Shown: positions 10,113-23,433 of the stretch, piece by piece
How the letters are laid out: each line of letters begins with the position of its first letter
How positions within the stretch are numbered: the first letter of the stretch is position 1
From: Lobosporangium transversale
Lineage: Eukaryota > Mortierellomycota > Mortierellomycetes > Mortierellales > Mortierellaceae
Assembly (NCBI RefSeq): GCF_002105155.1
Contig: NW_019029002.1
Span: 513,886-577,885, forward strand
Direction of reading: 5' to 3'
Length of the DNA stretch: 64,000 nucleotides
The notes under the pieces: generated by a model
Databases searched by the model: none
The model's input: the letters and a program-made list of their open reading frames with translations, nothing else
What the model was told of the DNA's origin: nothing
Position numbers and translations under genes: made by a program

Positions 10113-12597
10113 TTAATTTGTAGCATTATACTCAGTGCCTGTCTCGTCTTCCTGAGGCTGCGCCTGAAACTTGAAAATCTTGCTAGCGTCATCTAGAAGA
10201 TCTCGGAGGCCTACAGGGACTGTACTGCCTGGGCATAAATAATTCTGGAATGCCTCAGTCATATCCAAATGAGGGAAGGTCTCCGGTGAGGGAGTATCTT
10301 GCCCAAGCAAAATAGGCGTCGCTATCTCCGCCGATGATGTTCCCTGATGGGTTTCTCGCATCCCTGAAGAAGCCGGAGAAGGAGAAGGAGATGAAGAGTT
10401 TTGAGAACTTAAAGAATGACTATTCGAGAACTGTGTCTGGCTAAATCCCGGTGAAGTGATACTTGAAGGCGTCAATGGGGTCTGCACATGCATGTTGTTT
10501 TGATGTTGAAGAGCATTATGTAACTGCTGTTGCTGTTGCTGATGATGGCGCTGGTGTCGTTGCAAATAAGTTGATGCAAAATCAAGATCATTCTCTTGAC
10601 TGAATCCGTCTTGGTATTTAGCCACTGAAGAGTCAAGCATCGACATTAACTCTCTCTGTTGTTGGTCAGAGTTGAGCTGTTGATAATTGTTCAGAGCCGA
10701 GAAGTTGGACAGGAAATTATCCACTTTAAATTCCGATCTTGGCTGCTCTTGTTGCCGCCGCTGGAATTCCAAGAGCTGACGTTGCTGGTTTAAGCGGTGT
10801 TGCTCTTGAATTTGCGCCGCCGTCAGCCGGTTCAATGACGAGCCAGACTGAGGTACACTAGGGAGATGCTGCTGGTGTTGTTGTTGATGAAGACGCTGCT
10901 GTTCTTCTTGAAGCGCCAAAAGTTGAGCCACTGACAAGAGTGGGGTAGAGTTCTGAGAATTATTATCAGCTGATATCTGACGCTGCGCTAAATCAAAAGT
11001 ATTAAATTCTGATGAAAGGGGATTCATGTCTACGAATCCTGGTACGGAGTGTAGATAGAGACTCGGATCAGATGAGGTGGTTGTTTGTGGTTCAGATGAG
11101 ACGAGGGTTGACGACAATGATATACTAGGCATATCGGGTGAAGGAGATGACTTGAAGCTTTGCGTTAAATCTTCGTGTTGCTGTTGCTGTTGCTGTGGTT
11201 CGGACTTGTATGTTGCTTGTTGAACTAACTTTTTGTTATCACTCTGTACATGGGATGGCGTTGAGCCATGCTGCAATGGCCGGGCTGAACTCGTACTTGT
11301 TCCTGATTGGTTCGTCAGCCCTGAGGCCAAATTATGATGATCAGCTGGACCAGACATACCAAAGGGTGAAGAGGTATATGGCAACAGAGACGGACCGGAA
11401 GAAGGGATGATGGGGGCGCTTACCAAAGGCTCCCCGAAATCGCAGATCTTGCTTGAGCCCTTGCCGTGCGTCACTCGACTGATAGAAGAACCGCTCTTCC
11501 CTGGGATTTGAGTTGCCATCCTTGCAGAAACTACCGCAGGAGATACAGGAGCGATATTTGAAGTTGAGGAAGGCCCTGACATTTTGGGCGATATTTTTCT
11601 CATGCGGATGGGTGATGCTCCTGACGTAAAATTCATCCTAGCTCCATATTTTTGTGACATTGGAAGGATGGGTTTCAGTTGAGGACGTTGATCATGATAA
11701 CAAGGCGTCGATGTTGAAACCTGTTCATTGCGAGGGCCTTCCATTGAACTGTCGGTGGAGCTTTTTAAGAGCTCGATTTGTTTCTCGATATCGGTCGCCG
11801 TTGATTCCCGGAGAAGGATATTTAGAAGTGCTAAAGTTCGTTTAAACATTATAGGGTTATTGACACCTCGCCGGATATCGTTTGCCTGAACTGTCGCTGC
11901 CGCAATGAGGCAATAGATGGTAAAATAGCAACCACGTATCGGGTAGGTCAAAGGAACGATTCCATGATTCGTGTAAACATCGTCCACAATTACTGTGATA
12001 GTAGTGGCATTCATTGTAGACGTCTCTCTGGCTGTCACAGACATTTCATGCTGGCTAATATTTGGATCTTCACCATAGCAACGCTCGAGCATCATTTGGC
12101 ATATATGGTGGATTGAATGGATCATTGCAACAAAGGGTGTATGTGGCGACATATTTGATGCCAATCGAAGTCGAGGTGGCAAGTTCTCTCTCCATGAAAT
12201 CATCATATCACGGATCGTCCGGCCTTGTTGAAGTGCGTCTTCAGGCTTAACCTTCTTTGCACTGAACTTTCGGACCAGATATATTGCTCGGTGATTGACC
12301 TTAGCCAGCTTGATATATTCAACGATGTTGTGGATGTTTTCAATCTCTTGAGGATCATTAGGATCCTCATTGTCGACACAGGGCATGTCAGCCTCTGGCT
12401 CAACCTCGTTAAAGCTCATGGAACGTCCTTGCGAGATGGAAATAAATTGATCCAATACAAAGACCGTCCAGAAAAGTCTACGGCGTACTTCGTGACTTTC
12501 TGGATTCAGTTTCACGTTGACTGGCGAAGTTTTATGAAGTTGCAATTCCTAATTTTTTAAAAAAAAAAAAAAAGGCAGACGTTCCAATATTGACTTG

Positions 12598-12649
<52 letters not shown>

Positions 12650-13776
12650 TAAAGGGTAACAAAGAAGAAATTAAAGAAAAAAAAAAAAAAAAAAAAAAAA
12701 GGTCGTTTCATTACCCGCGCGAGAACGATCACCATCTGTGCGTACATGTATGTGCGGAAGTAAAAACCAGTATGCTTTACGCCCTCTTGATATTTGATGA
12801 TCAGTAAGAGTGCCTGGATGGTCGATAACCTAGGCTTGTCCAGAGTATCGTCTAATCGACTAAGCCAGAGCTCAAAATAGCGTCTACCATCCTGTTCACG
12901 GCCAGGAGCATAATTGCATGCTATAGCGTAGATAGCAGCCAATAAAAAATCAGGTACAGGATCTTTAGGATCGTTTAAGCGTCGTATGAAGCTTGGCTTG
13001 TGTAAAATCAGATAATATGGGTGAATGTGTTGGAAATAGAGATCAATCAAGTCCGGCTGAATGTCCACCAAGGGTACTGATCGACTCCTGGAAGAACGAT
13101 GATGTACTCCTGGACTGCTTCCTCCACTATTACGTTTACTCATGTTGGATTGCTTAATTTCTGGGGAAGCTGATTTAAGCTCTCTTTGGCCACTGATCAC
13201 ATGTGATTCTATATCGGAAAATTCTTCTCCTGAGGAAGTCTCTCTCGAATCATTGTCTTCTACAATCTGACTGAAACTACGAAGAGTATGGGGCGCAACG
13301 CCAAAGGTATCGAGCTGTAGACGGTCCATCACTTGGGAAAGATCTTCTGTAGGCGAAGATCGTCCAATTGAAGGAAATAAACTGGAGGTACTATTACTCC
13401 TGCTTGGTCTGTTAGGGTATCCAGAGAGAAAAGAGGAAGAGGGCGTTGACTTTGAATAGGTGGACATGTCCATTGCATGCTGACCAAAAGCCGGTACAGA
13501 TACAGAAGATGCAGGTATGTTGTTTAGACGTTCACGCTCTCGTTCTCGAGCTCTCTGTTCTTTCTCTCGTTGATGAACTAGATGTGGGTTGTTTTCTTCC
13601 ATGACCTTATCAATATCGAGGATAACGCCATTCTTTTGAGCGAAAATGCAGGCTGTTCCGATCCTGGCGCAGGTGGAGCATTTGTCGCTCTGGCCATCAA
13701 AGTTGCAACGAGTCTTTCTTCGTCGGCATTCTTGGCAAGATATGCGCGCAATGAGCCTGGGCTTGATCTTTGTCAT
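10113..13776 (-). CDS. Zn(II)2Cys6 transcription factor with fungal-specific TF domain
   Basis: Two exons, 12715-13776 and 10113-12548, give about 1165 residues. The Zn2Cys6 cluster uses C14, C17, C24, C33, C36 and C43, next to the basic run RRRKTR. A fungal-specific transcription factor domain (regulator middle homology) starts near LIDLYFQHIHPYYLILHKP and continues across the intron, where the join gives VIVLARELQLHK followed by RRRLFWTVFVLDQF, as in this family. The C-terminal half is Gln/Ser-rich and disordered (runs encoded around 10530, 10890 and 11180), probably an activation region. It should act in the nucleus as a DNA-binding regulator; target genes are unknown. The intron (12549-12714) is almost entirely A/T homopolymer. 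The ATG at 13776 is the first in frame and directly precedes the zinc cluster. Confidence 0.9.
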
Positions 13777-14284
13777 TATCGAGAGCGACTGGTATCAGTG
13801 TGGATGAACTTTAGTCAAACAAAAAAAAAAAAAAAAAAAAAAAAAAAAGGTTGATCCAATGGAAAAAAGATGGATAGAAGGCTCAGGATCAAAGATCAAG
13901 GAGAAGGGGAAAGAAATAATATGAAGAATAGAAAAGAATAGGACTATGAAAGAAGCGATCAATTAGATGAGATCTTCGTGATATTGAGAAGAATTGGAGG
14001 AACAATGGGCGAGTGAATGAAGAAATGGATGCGATGAAAATGGAGGAGGGATGGAGCATGAGGAATGAATGTGGAAAAGAAGACGAAGGAATGAAGGGAG
14101 GAAGGACAGAAGGAAAATAAGTTTTATGGGAGTGTCCTAACCTCAGAACAACAAAGGCAGATTACCCAGTTGGAGTATTGGACTAGAGTTTACAAAGCAT
14201 GGAGAAAAACAGAAATAAGATTAAAAAAGATTCATGAGCAAGCGCTCATTCGTTCGTCCGTGGGCGCAACAAACAAACAACAGC

Positions 14285-14315
<31 letters not shown>

Positions 14316-16191
14316 CTATCTATTTTGTAAACTTAAATACAGAAACAACAGCTTTTACAGGATTCAGCACCGTTGACACATTGCTTGCTTGATTTATTAC
14401 TGCCTTTAATTTTATTTTGATAAACATGAGATTGTGCCATTGTGGGCTATGATGGACTTGTGTAGCCACAGGATTGAGATTCTATACTTCAACCTATTAC
14501 ATTTCCTTGTTTGTCTAGCTGTCTTTCTATCCATTCTGTTGTTTCCCTTTCTCCTGAATCGTTTCCAAGATGGCTATTGCTCCAAACAACTGCTCATTCC
14601 TATGCAACATCTAGAGAACCTTATTATTTTATTTTGGTTTTATTTTTTGTGATCCTTATGTTTCTTAAGCTCATCCGTTTCTAGACAAATGTCTTTATCG
14701 ACGTCCATTACAAAAACTCAATTTCTTTTTTCCTCTTCTCCTATTGATCCCCAACAGTTTTTCGTCCGATGCATGCAGTGTTAGTCCCCCCTTTTTATTG
14801 CGCTATGCGCTATATTCATTAATGTCTCTCTGTATGACAGACCCAAATGCAATAAAAATAAAGTAAATAAAAAATAAAAATAAAAAATTATCAGATGACA
14901 AACAATAGACTATGGCAAAACTGTTTGCCCAGACCCTTTTTTCCCTCGGGGTATTTTATGATTTGGAGTAAGATCTATCCACGCTTATTGGCGATAAGGA
15001 AGAATCAGAAAGTTTGTTCATTTGAAAGACCCTTAAAAAGCATCTTTTCAGGGAAAGTTCACTATCCTATTCCATGAGACATGAATTCTGCTGGAGGAAA
15101 TCCATTTCGAAAGAGATAGAAAGGAAAGCGGGGAAGAGGAACGAAAAGAAGAAGAGGAGGCGAAGACTCGGTTCCGGGAAAACAAAACAAAATAAAATAA
15201 ATGAGGAGCCTGTGTATAAAAGCATGCATCATGTCTTTGTCACTTTGTCAACAAATGCACTTTCACAGACTTTATTTTTATTTATTTGGACTTTAAGCAT
15301 TGTCAGAGAAAACATCACCTGAGTTACACAAGCCAAAGGGGAAGGTGTGAAAATCAATTTAGTTGCAATTTAATAGTTTGTAATACTTACAAATATCAGT
15401 GGGGGGGGGGGAAAATGACCACATCCCCAAAAAGGAGAGACAACACGATTTTTTTATATTTATTTATTTCATGGCTTTAAATCCAAACATGAAGTTTATA
15501 TGGATCCCGATTTATCGGAACATGAGGCGCCTTCATTTCGTCATTTGCACATAAAAATGAAACACACAGCCATTCACACCACAGATACAAAGAATATTGA
15601 AAAATAAAGACGCGTCAACTCAGACACGAATAAAAACATATGTAAAAAAAAAATTCTTTTAGAGACAGTCATGTTGATTTTTTATATGCCTGTAATGCCA
15701 TCAAAGGTGTATAACAATAACATGAAACTCTTATTATCGGCACCCCACAGAGGCACCGCATGGATACTATGTCCCTAATTGATTCCTCCCCCTCTCCCCT
15801 CTCTCCCTCTTTACTATAAGCAATAGAACCCTGGCTATGACAGAGTGTCTCGGTTTTGTATATCCATGACTCTCCTTGCGCGTCATTGTCTCTCTAAGGA
15901 CTCCTTCCGGAGAAAGCATTCATATAATATCTACTACTCTTTTCTATCTCTTTCTTCTCTCTTTCTCTTCTTCTACCATTCCCTCTATTATTTCATCGAG
16001 ATTTGATATCTTTTTTTATTTTTATTTTTTTATTTTATTTTATTTTTTTGTCTGTTTATCTACAAAGTCCCTTCTAATCAACTCCATCATCTTACTATCC
16101 TGTCCAAACCAAATAACAAATGAAAGACTATTTCGACAAGATACCTTTCTTTAATCAAGTACATTTTCCAGAAAGAAAAAAATCCCCCACC
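13777..16191. other. 2.4-kb intergenic region between divergent genes
   Basis: Promoter region shared by the Zn2Cys6 gene (-) and the TMEM198-like gene (+). It has a poly-A run at about 13820-13848, a (CAA)n array at 14278-14313, a run of 11 G at 15401-15411 and pyrimidine-rich sequence from 15780 to 16060 leading to the plus-strand gene. Short frames exist, but none carries a recognisable domain or splice-supported extension. Confidence 0.45.
14278..14313. repeat. (CAA)n microsatellite
   Basis: About twelve CAA/CAG units in tandem, lying between genes. It would encode poly-Gln on the plus strand, but the frame around it has no other coding character. Confidence 0.8.
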
Positions 16192-17462
16192 ATGGTCACT
16201 TTCAACCGGCCTCTCGCCAACAGAATGATGGGCTCTCTTCATATATTCCTTACGTATATGCTGCCTCTCCTCGTTCTCGCTCAACAACAACAACCTCCAC
16301 CAACGCAACCTGATGGTAAAGATTTTTCTTTTTCTTTATTTTTTATTTTTTTTTATTTTATTTTTTTTTTTTACATTTTTTATCTTGCAAGATATAACCC
16401 TTTTTTATTTTCCCCTCCTACTTGCTAGGCAATGGTCAATCTTCCGACTTGACATGGCAAAAGATCGTCGCAGGCTTTGTCCTCCTGTTGGTCGGCATCA
16501 TCCTCAGCTTCCGAGGCTATCGTTATTATCGCACCAGCATGTTCCTCGCTGGCTTCATTGCTGGTTGTGTGATCGTCTATTCGATCTTTAAGAGTTTCGA
16601 GCCCGACAGCGGTTGGAAACACCGTCAGATCATCTATGTCTTTGGCTGTATCGGTGGCGGTCTCCTCATCGGCTCTATCTGTTGGCTCTTTTATCATTAC
16701 GCAGCCTGGATGTTGGGCGCTGTCGCCGGTTTGGCCGTTGCGCTTTATATTCTCGGTTGGCGTAACGGGGGTCTAATTCGTTCCAAGGGTGGTCGAGTCG
16801 GTCTTCTCGCCGGAGCTTCGGCCCTGGGTCTCATCTTTGGTTTATTACTCGGTCGTAAAATCCTGATCCCCGCTAGTGCAATCGTCGGTGCCTATGTGGC
16901 CATCCTCGGTGTCGACCTCTTTGCTCACACAGGCTTTGTAGACTCTGTCAGACGATTCTTCTCATCCGATTCAAGAATCGATTACAATCTCACTACAAAC
17001 CTGTACATCATGCTCGGTGTCGTCGGTGGACTGATGCTGCTCGGTTTCTTGTTCCAGGTCTTTTCTTGGCGACGTCAGCGAAAATTAATGAAAGAGCAAG
17101 GTCGTGATACTTATGAGTATGAAAAGGATTGGACCCCGTTCGGGCAGCGCAAGCCTCGTGCTATCCGTCCCGATTCTACTTATCCCGATGGAAGACAGTC
17201 TGAATACAATGATCGCTACAGCGGCTACAACAGCTATAATAACTATAATAACTATAACAACCCAGCGAATGCTCCTGTCGCTTCCACTTCCGCCGGCACT
17301 GCCCTACGTGATAATCAGCAGGAGCACTATAATGAAAAGAGCTCCTGGAATCCTTTAAAGAAAAACAAAGAGACCAACACAACCACTACAGTACAAAATG
17401 ACTATCCCGACAATCGCGTCAGCTACAATAGTCAGTCTGCTTTGAATCAGCCGCAGCAGTAG
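16192..17462 (+). CDS. TMEM198/TM7S3-like (DUF4203) multispanning membrane protein
   Basis: Two exons, 16192-16315 and 16429-17462, give 385 residues. The ATG at 16192 sits in the context CCACCATGG and opens a signal peptide (MMGSLHIFLTYMLPLLVLAQ). A Gln/Pro linker follows, then about seven hydrophobic segments beginning IVAGFVLLLVGIILSF and ending LYIMLGVVGGLMLLGFLF. Glycine-rich helices and FRGYRYYR after the first span are characteristic of the TM7S3/TM198-like domain. The cytosolic tail is Tyr/Asn-rich with repeated YNNYNN units and Lys/Asn-rich sequence. Human TMEM198 has been linked to Wnt signalling, but the fungal role is unknown. An upstream ATG at 16120 in the same frame is less likely because it would bury the signal peptide. 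Confidence 0.85.
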
Positions 17463-17541
17463 TTGAAGTGGTAGCAGTGGCTGTGGTACGTGTTTCGTAA
17501 TTAGTAGATGTTTCCTTAATTGGCCTTTTCCTTTTTCTTTC

Positions 17542-17577
<36 letters not shown>

Positions 17578-18169
17578 CTTATTCTTACTCAAACATCCTT
17601 GTGAATAATTGTCTCATTTTATATCAGCAATAATCTTTGGGTCCTTATAGCATTCTTAGCAATGAAGGCTTCCAATAAAAAAAAATATTGATTTCAAAAT
17701 CAGATTTAATAAAATGTACCACGTGCCATTTATGAACATGATAATGAAAATAATGAAAATATTTATATATTGGGCTATACACATAAGCTACATAGAAGTT
17801 GATTAAAAAGGAAAAGTAGGGGAAGAAGAGAGTAAGTAGAGAGTAAAGAAATTGTGTTGGATGTGGAGGTAAAATAAACAAAAAAGGAAAAAAAAAAAAA
17901 AAAAAAAAAAAAGGTGAATATGTATGTGCATTAATCGACTCAATCTGTCCTATCCCCACATCGCACGCCCTTTTTTTCTTTTTTTATCAGACACATCCAT
18001 CTTTCCCGATCACTCTCTTGTTCTCTCTGAAAACGAGATTAACAAAGAGTAATTGGAGAGAGGCAAGAACAAAAGTAACGCTTTTATATACACCAAAAGA
18101 AAGAAAAGAAAAGAAGAGAAAAGAAGAGAACTGATATCATGGGGGATTTTTTTTTCTGCCTCCAGCTTT

Positions 18170-18200
<31 letters not shown>

Positions 18201-18228
18201 CCTCCTCCAGTGCCAGACCAGGCAGGGA
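17463..18228. other. Convergent 3' intergenic region
   Basis: Lies between the ends of the TMEM198-like gene (+) and SPG1 (-). It contains T-rich and TTTTC repeats near 17529-17578, a poly-A run at about 17890-17912 and a poly-T run at about 18171-18200. No gene is seen. Confidence 0.4.
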
Positions 18229-20153
18229 TTAATATGAAGAGTATTCCAGGATTGGAGCTCCAGATTCAGAGATCTCGGGAATGGTACATTTGAGATCAAA
18301 GGCCTTGGAGAGCACGATCTTGAAAATCTTTTGGACATTAATTGAATGTGAGGTGGAGCAAAAGATAAGCGGTGCTTTCATTGCCCTGGCAAACTTGCGC
18401 GCCTGTTTCGTCACTTCCTCCTGTTCCTCTTTTGAAAATGTTGAGAAATAATCATATTTTGTTCCCACAAGGAACGGAATCGCAGTCTATAACAAAGGGT
18501 AAGAATTGAAGGAAAAGATAAAGAGTTTTTATGGTTAGGGTTCTGATCATGATCATGGTTCTAGCCATAGCTAAAGCGAATGGTAAAAACACATCATTGA
18601 AAAAAAAAAAAAAAAAAAAAAACACACCCCACACGCAATACAGATTTTTTTTTTTTTTTTAAGCACAGATATTTAGGGTTAGTAACATGACCCACAAAGG
18701 AGAGAGCAAGTGTTGTCATTCTAATCCACACCCACACACTATACACTATACACGATACACGATTCAGGATACACAAATACACACATTATCGCACAGCCTA
18801 AAAAAAACCCACAGACGGGAAGATTGAACAGAGGGGCGAGGAAAGATGTCTTTTCGTCGGATTAGAAGTCCAATGTCCCAATGTGCTATTGTGTTGTGTG
18901 TGTGCGTGTGTTTTTTTTTTTTTCTTTTCTCCATAGTGAAAAGGAGGAAAAAAAAAAAAAAAAAAAAAAAAGTCCAATAAATACCTTGTTGAATCCTCTT
19001 GCTTGACGGTACCACTCCTTGATGCTGTTCAAGGTCGATTTACGTGACAAATCAAACATGAATAGGATAGCAACTGCGTCATTGCAAACAAGTGGCAGCA
19101 TGTTGACAAACTCGCGTTGACCTATTTCCACATGGTCCAAAGTGTTTTTTTTTATAGTTAGAATTTTAAAAGATGTTGTCCCACAGAGATATTTCATGAA
19201 CACAAAGAAGGGAGCGAATGACCCCATTGAGCTGTATAAAAAAAAAAAAGAAAAAAAAAAAGATACGTCGCGATTGTTTATGACTTCTGTACTCTGTACT
19301 ACTTTTGCAGTACATTTATTCCCTCCATCCCGTAGGGAATCATAATGCAAATGTGTAAGGTTTCTTTCATACCACCGGTATTTCTTCCTATGACATGGGA
19401 CTAGAAGGTTCTGCCCACGTTTGTTTCCACACATTCACTGTCATTTAGCCACCCTCTCCATGTTCATTTTACTTCATGTAGCCAATGCAGAGAATTTCAG
19501 TCGATTGAAACAATTAAAGGAAGGGGAGGGGAAATAAGCTCGTCTCATTTGAGACGCACATCATAAATGACTATGCTGAAACGATGAAGAAGGAGAGGAG
19601 AAAAATATCCTTCGATTTTTTTTTTTCCAGAGTAGTTTTGAACAAGTCAATAAATGGCTAAATACACTTTTTTTTGCTTTACCCTTTTTTTTTTTTTTTT
19701 TTTTTCATGTCCTCATCTTTATGCAAGGTAATGTAAGCATGTTTAATATTGACATGCACAATTCGTATCCCAGAGTATTATCTTTTTTCTTTTTTCTTTT
19801 TTTTTTTTTTCTTTTTTTGTATGTGTGTGAATGTATTTCCGTTTATTGTGTTGATGCGCGAATGTTTATTTTGTCCCTGAATATTCGACCATCTCCTCTT
19901 TTACTCTTCGCATTCATTGTATTTCCCGTTTGCTATATATACAATACTATACTATACCCAGCCATGACACAACAATAACCCGAGCGCAGATAAGCTTCAA
20001 TGAAGGAGAGGAGAGGAGGATGCGATGAACGATGGATGATGAACAAATGGTTGTGTGCCATAGCCAACCAAGCACTGTAACTCTTATGAGCCACTTCCAA
20101 CCCTTCTCTCACTCTCCCACTCTACCACTTCCCCGACATGTTTGTTTATGTTT

Positions 20154-20189
<36 letters not shown>

Positions 20190-20592
20190 CTCATCCCACT
20201 CCAATCCCACAACCCTACACTTGTAAGGATATATATTTGATCAAGAGGAGGGGAGAAAGAGAAGGGGAAGTGCTGTAGTTGTTTGAGAACTTTTTTTTTT
20301 TTTTTTTCTTTTTTTTTTTCTTGTCAATTGACATCTTTCCTTACCTCCGAGATCCCATATACTGAAAGTGATTTCTGTGTTTCGAATCGAAATTGTCTTT
20401 TCCATAAAGTTGACACCTATTATTGAAAGGAAAAATAAAATAAAAAATAAAGATGAGCACAATGGAACCCAATGGGTGGCAGAGATCATGCATAATTAGC
20501 AAACAACGCATTCCCTCTCTCTCTCCATCCCAGCTATAACCGTCCCAGCCAGGCTATAATAGTTATAATACAATATTATATGTAGAAGAAAG

Positions 20593-20623
<31 letters not shown>

Positions 20624-21048
20624 AAGAAAGAGACTTTACCTAATGTCTGGACATAGTCCTCGTCAAAGGAACCTTCAACATATTTGACCATTAGACTTGT
20701 CTTTCCAATTTGTGAATCCCCAACCATGCCGACCTTGATCACCACACTAAATAAAAATAAAAATAAAAATGAAAAGTTGATCGTTAGTTTATCAAGTCAA
20801 TCTTTCTTTTGTTCTTATTCAAAAAGAAGACTTCTTCTTGAGACAATTCAGAAATACAAACAAAAAAGTATCTCACAAAAAAGTAAAAAAGAAACCACAA
20901 AAAAAAAAAAAAAAAAAAAAAAGAAAGCCCAGGATAGATAGATAGAAAGTAAGGAGACAAGAAAAAAAAAAAAGCCTCGGATATCATTTCTCTATTCCAC
21001 CTTTCATTCTTACCTGCTCTTCTTGGCAGAATCGCCCGTCGCGGCCAT
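18229..21048 (-). CDS. SPG1: Septation/mitotic-exit GTPase Spg1/Tem1
   Basis: Five exons (21014-21048, 20640-20746, 20345-20416, 18985-19121, 18229-18486) give 202 residues. The P-loop is GDSQIGKTS at residues 21-29. Switch I is followed by [11 protein letters not shown]; the DxxG motif is WDLGGQREF; the base-specificity motif is [12 protein letters not shown] in place of the usual NKxD, the LGVNF segment and the [13 protein letters not shown] tail match the Spg1/Tem1 subfamily. In yeasts this GTPase works at the spindle pole body with a Bub2/Byr4-type GAP to start the septation or mitotic-exit cascade. Introns 3 and 4 are unusually long here (1223 and 498 bases). The first exon is only 35 nt. 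Confidence 0.93.
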
Positions 21049-21625
21049 TATGATATATGAGTTATATAAAGATTATTATTGTTGTGTTCTTTTTTTATAT
21101 TTGGCTGTTGAAGGAAAAAAAAAAAAAAAAGAAAGAAAGGTTCTCTTTTTCTTTTTCTTTTTCTTTTTTTTATATCCAAGTCAATGGATCAAGAAATGAT
21201 TGAATCAATGATTATAAAGGTTGAGTTTTTAGGAAATAAAAAAAAAAAAAACAGATGGGATTAGGTTGATGATGTGGAAAGATAACTCAATAGAGAATGA
21301 TGTGTTGGTTATTTTGGATATGAGATATGGGATTAAAAAAAGTATTTTGGAGGGACGGAGGATTTGTGAATTGAAATGTGAGAAGTTCTGTGAAACGCGA
21401 GAAAATAGAAAGATCGACAAAGGAAAAAGGAATTGTTGGGCGTTGATCTTCTATTTCCTTTCAAGTTGATGGGTTGGAATGAAATACTTTGTAGAGAAAT
21501 TAGAAGAAAGAAGAGGAAGATAAAAGGTATATATGTATTTATACAGATGAAAGAGGAGGGGGAATAAATAAAAACTAGGATGGACAATTACAGAATGGAA
21601 AAAAAGAAGACGTAGGATGTAAAAC

Positions 21626-21652
21626 GAAAGAAAGAAAGAAAGAAAGAAAGAA
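21626..21652. repeat. (GAAA)n microsatellite
   Basis: About seven GAAA units in the intergenic region upstream of SPG1. Confidence 0.75.
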
Positions 21653-22137
21653 AGAGAAAAAGAGGAAAAGGACGAGGAAAGGAAAGAAGAAGAAAAAAAA
21701 AAAAAAAAATTGTACAAATAGGGGGAGAGAGTTGTACATGTACACAAGGATACAAAGGGGCGAGACGAAGATGGGACGTATTGTTGCATAGAAAGAACTA
21801 CTTCTGTCGCACGCCGTGTTACCTCACCCACTGTTACGCCAGGATCAATAAGAAAAAAAAGACATGATGGACATTTACCATGTAACCATGTACACACATT
21901 TCGACCAATTTCTTTCATTGACACGCACATGTTCTGTAATACTCGTTCGTTTGTGTGCCAAAAAAAGACGCGTTTTCCCCTTATACCATGGCTCCTCCAA
22001 AATTGCCTAATATATTTGAAATGGAGAACTTTCATTGCAGACACAATACATCATAGTACGATAGGATAGGATGGGATAAGACAAGTTAATACACGATAGG
22101 AGGAAGAAGGGGATGAAAAGAGTAGAGAGTAGGAGAA

Positions 22138-22168
22138 GGAGGAGGAGGAGGAGGAGGAGGAGGAGGGG
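22138..22168. repeat. (GGA)n microsatellite
   Basis: About ten GGA units followed by a short G run. It is noncoding and upstream of SPG1. Confidence 0.8.
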
Positions 22169-22831
22169 GGGGAGGAACAATCTCGATGCTGGACAGATGG
22201 GATAGGAGCTGGGGTTACCGCATGGGTCAACGGAATTTCCTCCCCTCAATCACTCCATGTCCGCATATCGCTTTACGAGAGTGGCTGGAAATTGAGTATC
22301 TTATCAACAGCACTAAACGGAGCTATTGGGTTGTCTTACGCGCTTTTCCCATTCTTTCCTCCGCTCTTAATCCTCGTCTCTCCTTTCTATGAAAGGTGAA
22401 CAGTAGATTGATGGAGGGCAAACTAACAAAGAAAGGCAATACTCATCCATTCAACCATGTAAACACTTTTTTTTTTTTTTTTTCTTTTTTTATTATGCCA
22501 AAGCGATATGGAGCAGTTTAGAACTGTAATGCTGTGTACTTCAATCCTCCTTTTTTTTTTTTTTTTTTTTTTTTTTTCCTTCTCAATTGTCATCATCAGA
22601 GAGAAACTAAACGTTGTGCTCCATCACTCCTCCCACCCCTCATCCATGCATGCGGAGTCGTACGAAGGATAAAGAGACAATGAGACCAAGAAGGATTGGA
22701 TGGACAGACAGTTTTTTTTTTTTTTTTTTTTTTTTATCCTGCGTAACTGCATGATATTCCCTTTCCTCCCTTTCCTCCTCTTTCTTGTTTGCTTGTTCAA
22801 TCTTTTTTTACCTTTGAGGCTTTTGTCAGAG

Positions 22832-22865
<34 letters not shown>

Positions 22866-22977
22866 CCTTTGGTTTATTAATGGTTCTATCTGCCACACCA
22901 CACCGTTTCTCAAATGCGCGATTGCTCCAAACCCGATTTTTTTTTTTTTTTTAACCTCGCCTCGTTTGCGGTAAAAC

Positions 22978-23015
<38 letters not shown>

Positions 23016-23433
23016 CTACGCACATCATCTCCCACGCCTCCACGCGAAAATAACCCTTTTCTTGTTCACATTCAGAAAAAAAAACAAACAAACAATTCAG
23101 GGGTTAGGATAGCATGTCAAGAGGGTCAAGAGGTCAACAACATCTCGATATTCAGTACGTGTAAGATCTCCATGGATAAAAAAAAAAAAATTACGTTCTT
23201 TGTTGTTTTTATTTTGCTTTATTTTTTTTTCTTTGCTGGGTATTGTTTCTAATATCTATAATAATAATAATAATGATAATAATAATAATAATATAATAAA
23301 AAAGCAATGTAAAATAGTAGTGTATATTATATATATAATAATTTTTTTTTCTTCAAAAGTGAATGAATGGATGAAAAGCGCGTGCGTGTTTGTGCGTATG
23401 AATGTATAATATAACTTTTTTTTCCCCTTTCTC

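Larger units (their letters stand above)
21049..23433. other. 2.4-kb intergenic region upstream of SPG1
   Basis: Contains a tandem GAAA array near 21626-21652, a (GGA)n array at 22138-22168, and several homopolymers (T at 22834-22865, A at 22979-23010). An (ATA/ATG)n stretch lies near 23257-23292, just 3' of the Rab GAP gene. Frames in this area are driven by purine bias and give no recognisable protein. Confidence 0.45.

Noticed and set aside
21451-22044. 197-codon frame on the minus strand upstream of SPG1
   Set aside because: Its second half is poly-Phe/Ser from simple repeats and its first half resembles no family; no splice-consistent partner exon was found.
22624-23252. Overlapping Lys-rich and Phe-rich frames
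   Set aside because: They are produced by homopolymers on both strands.
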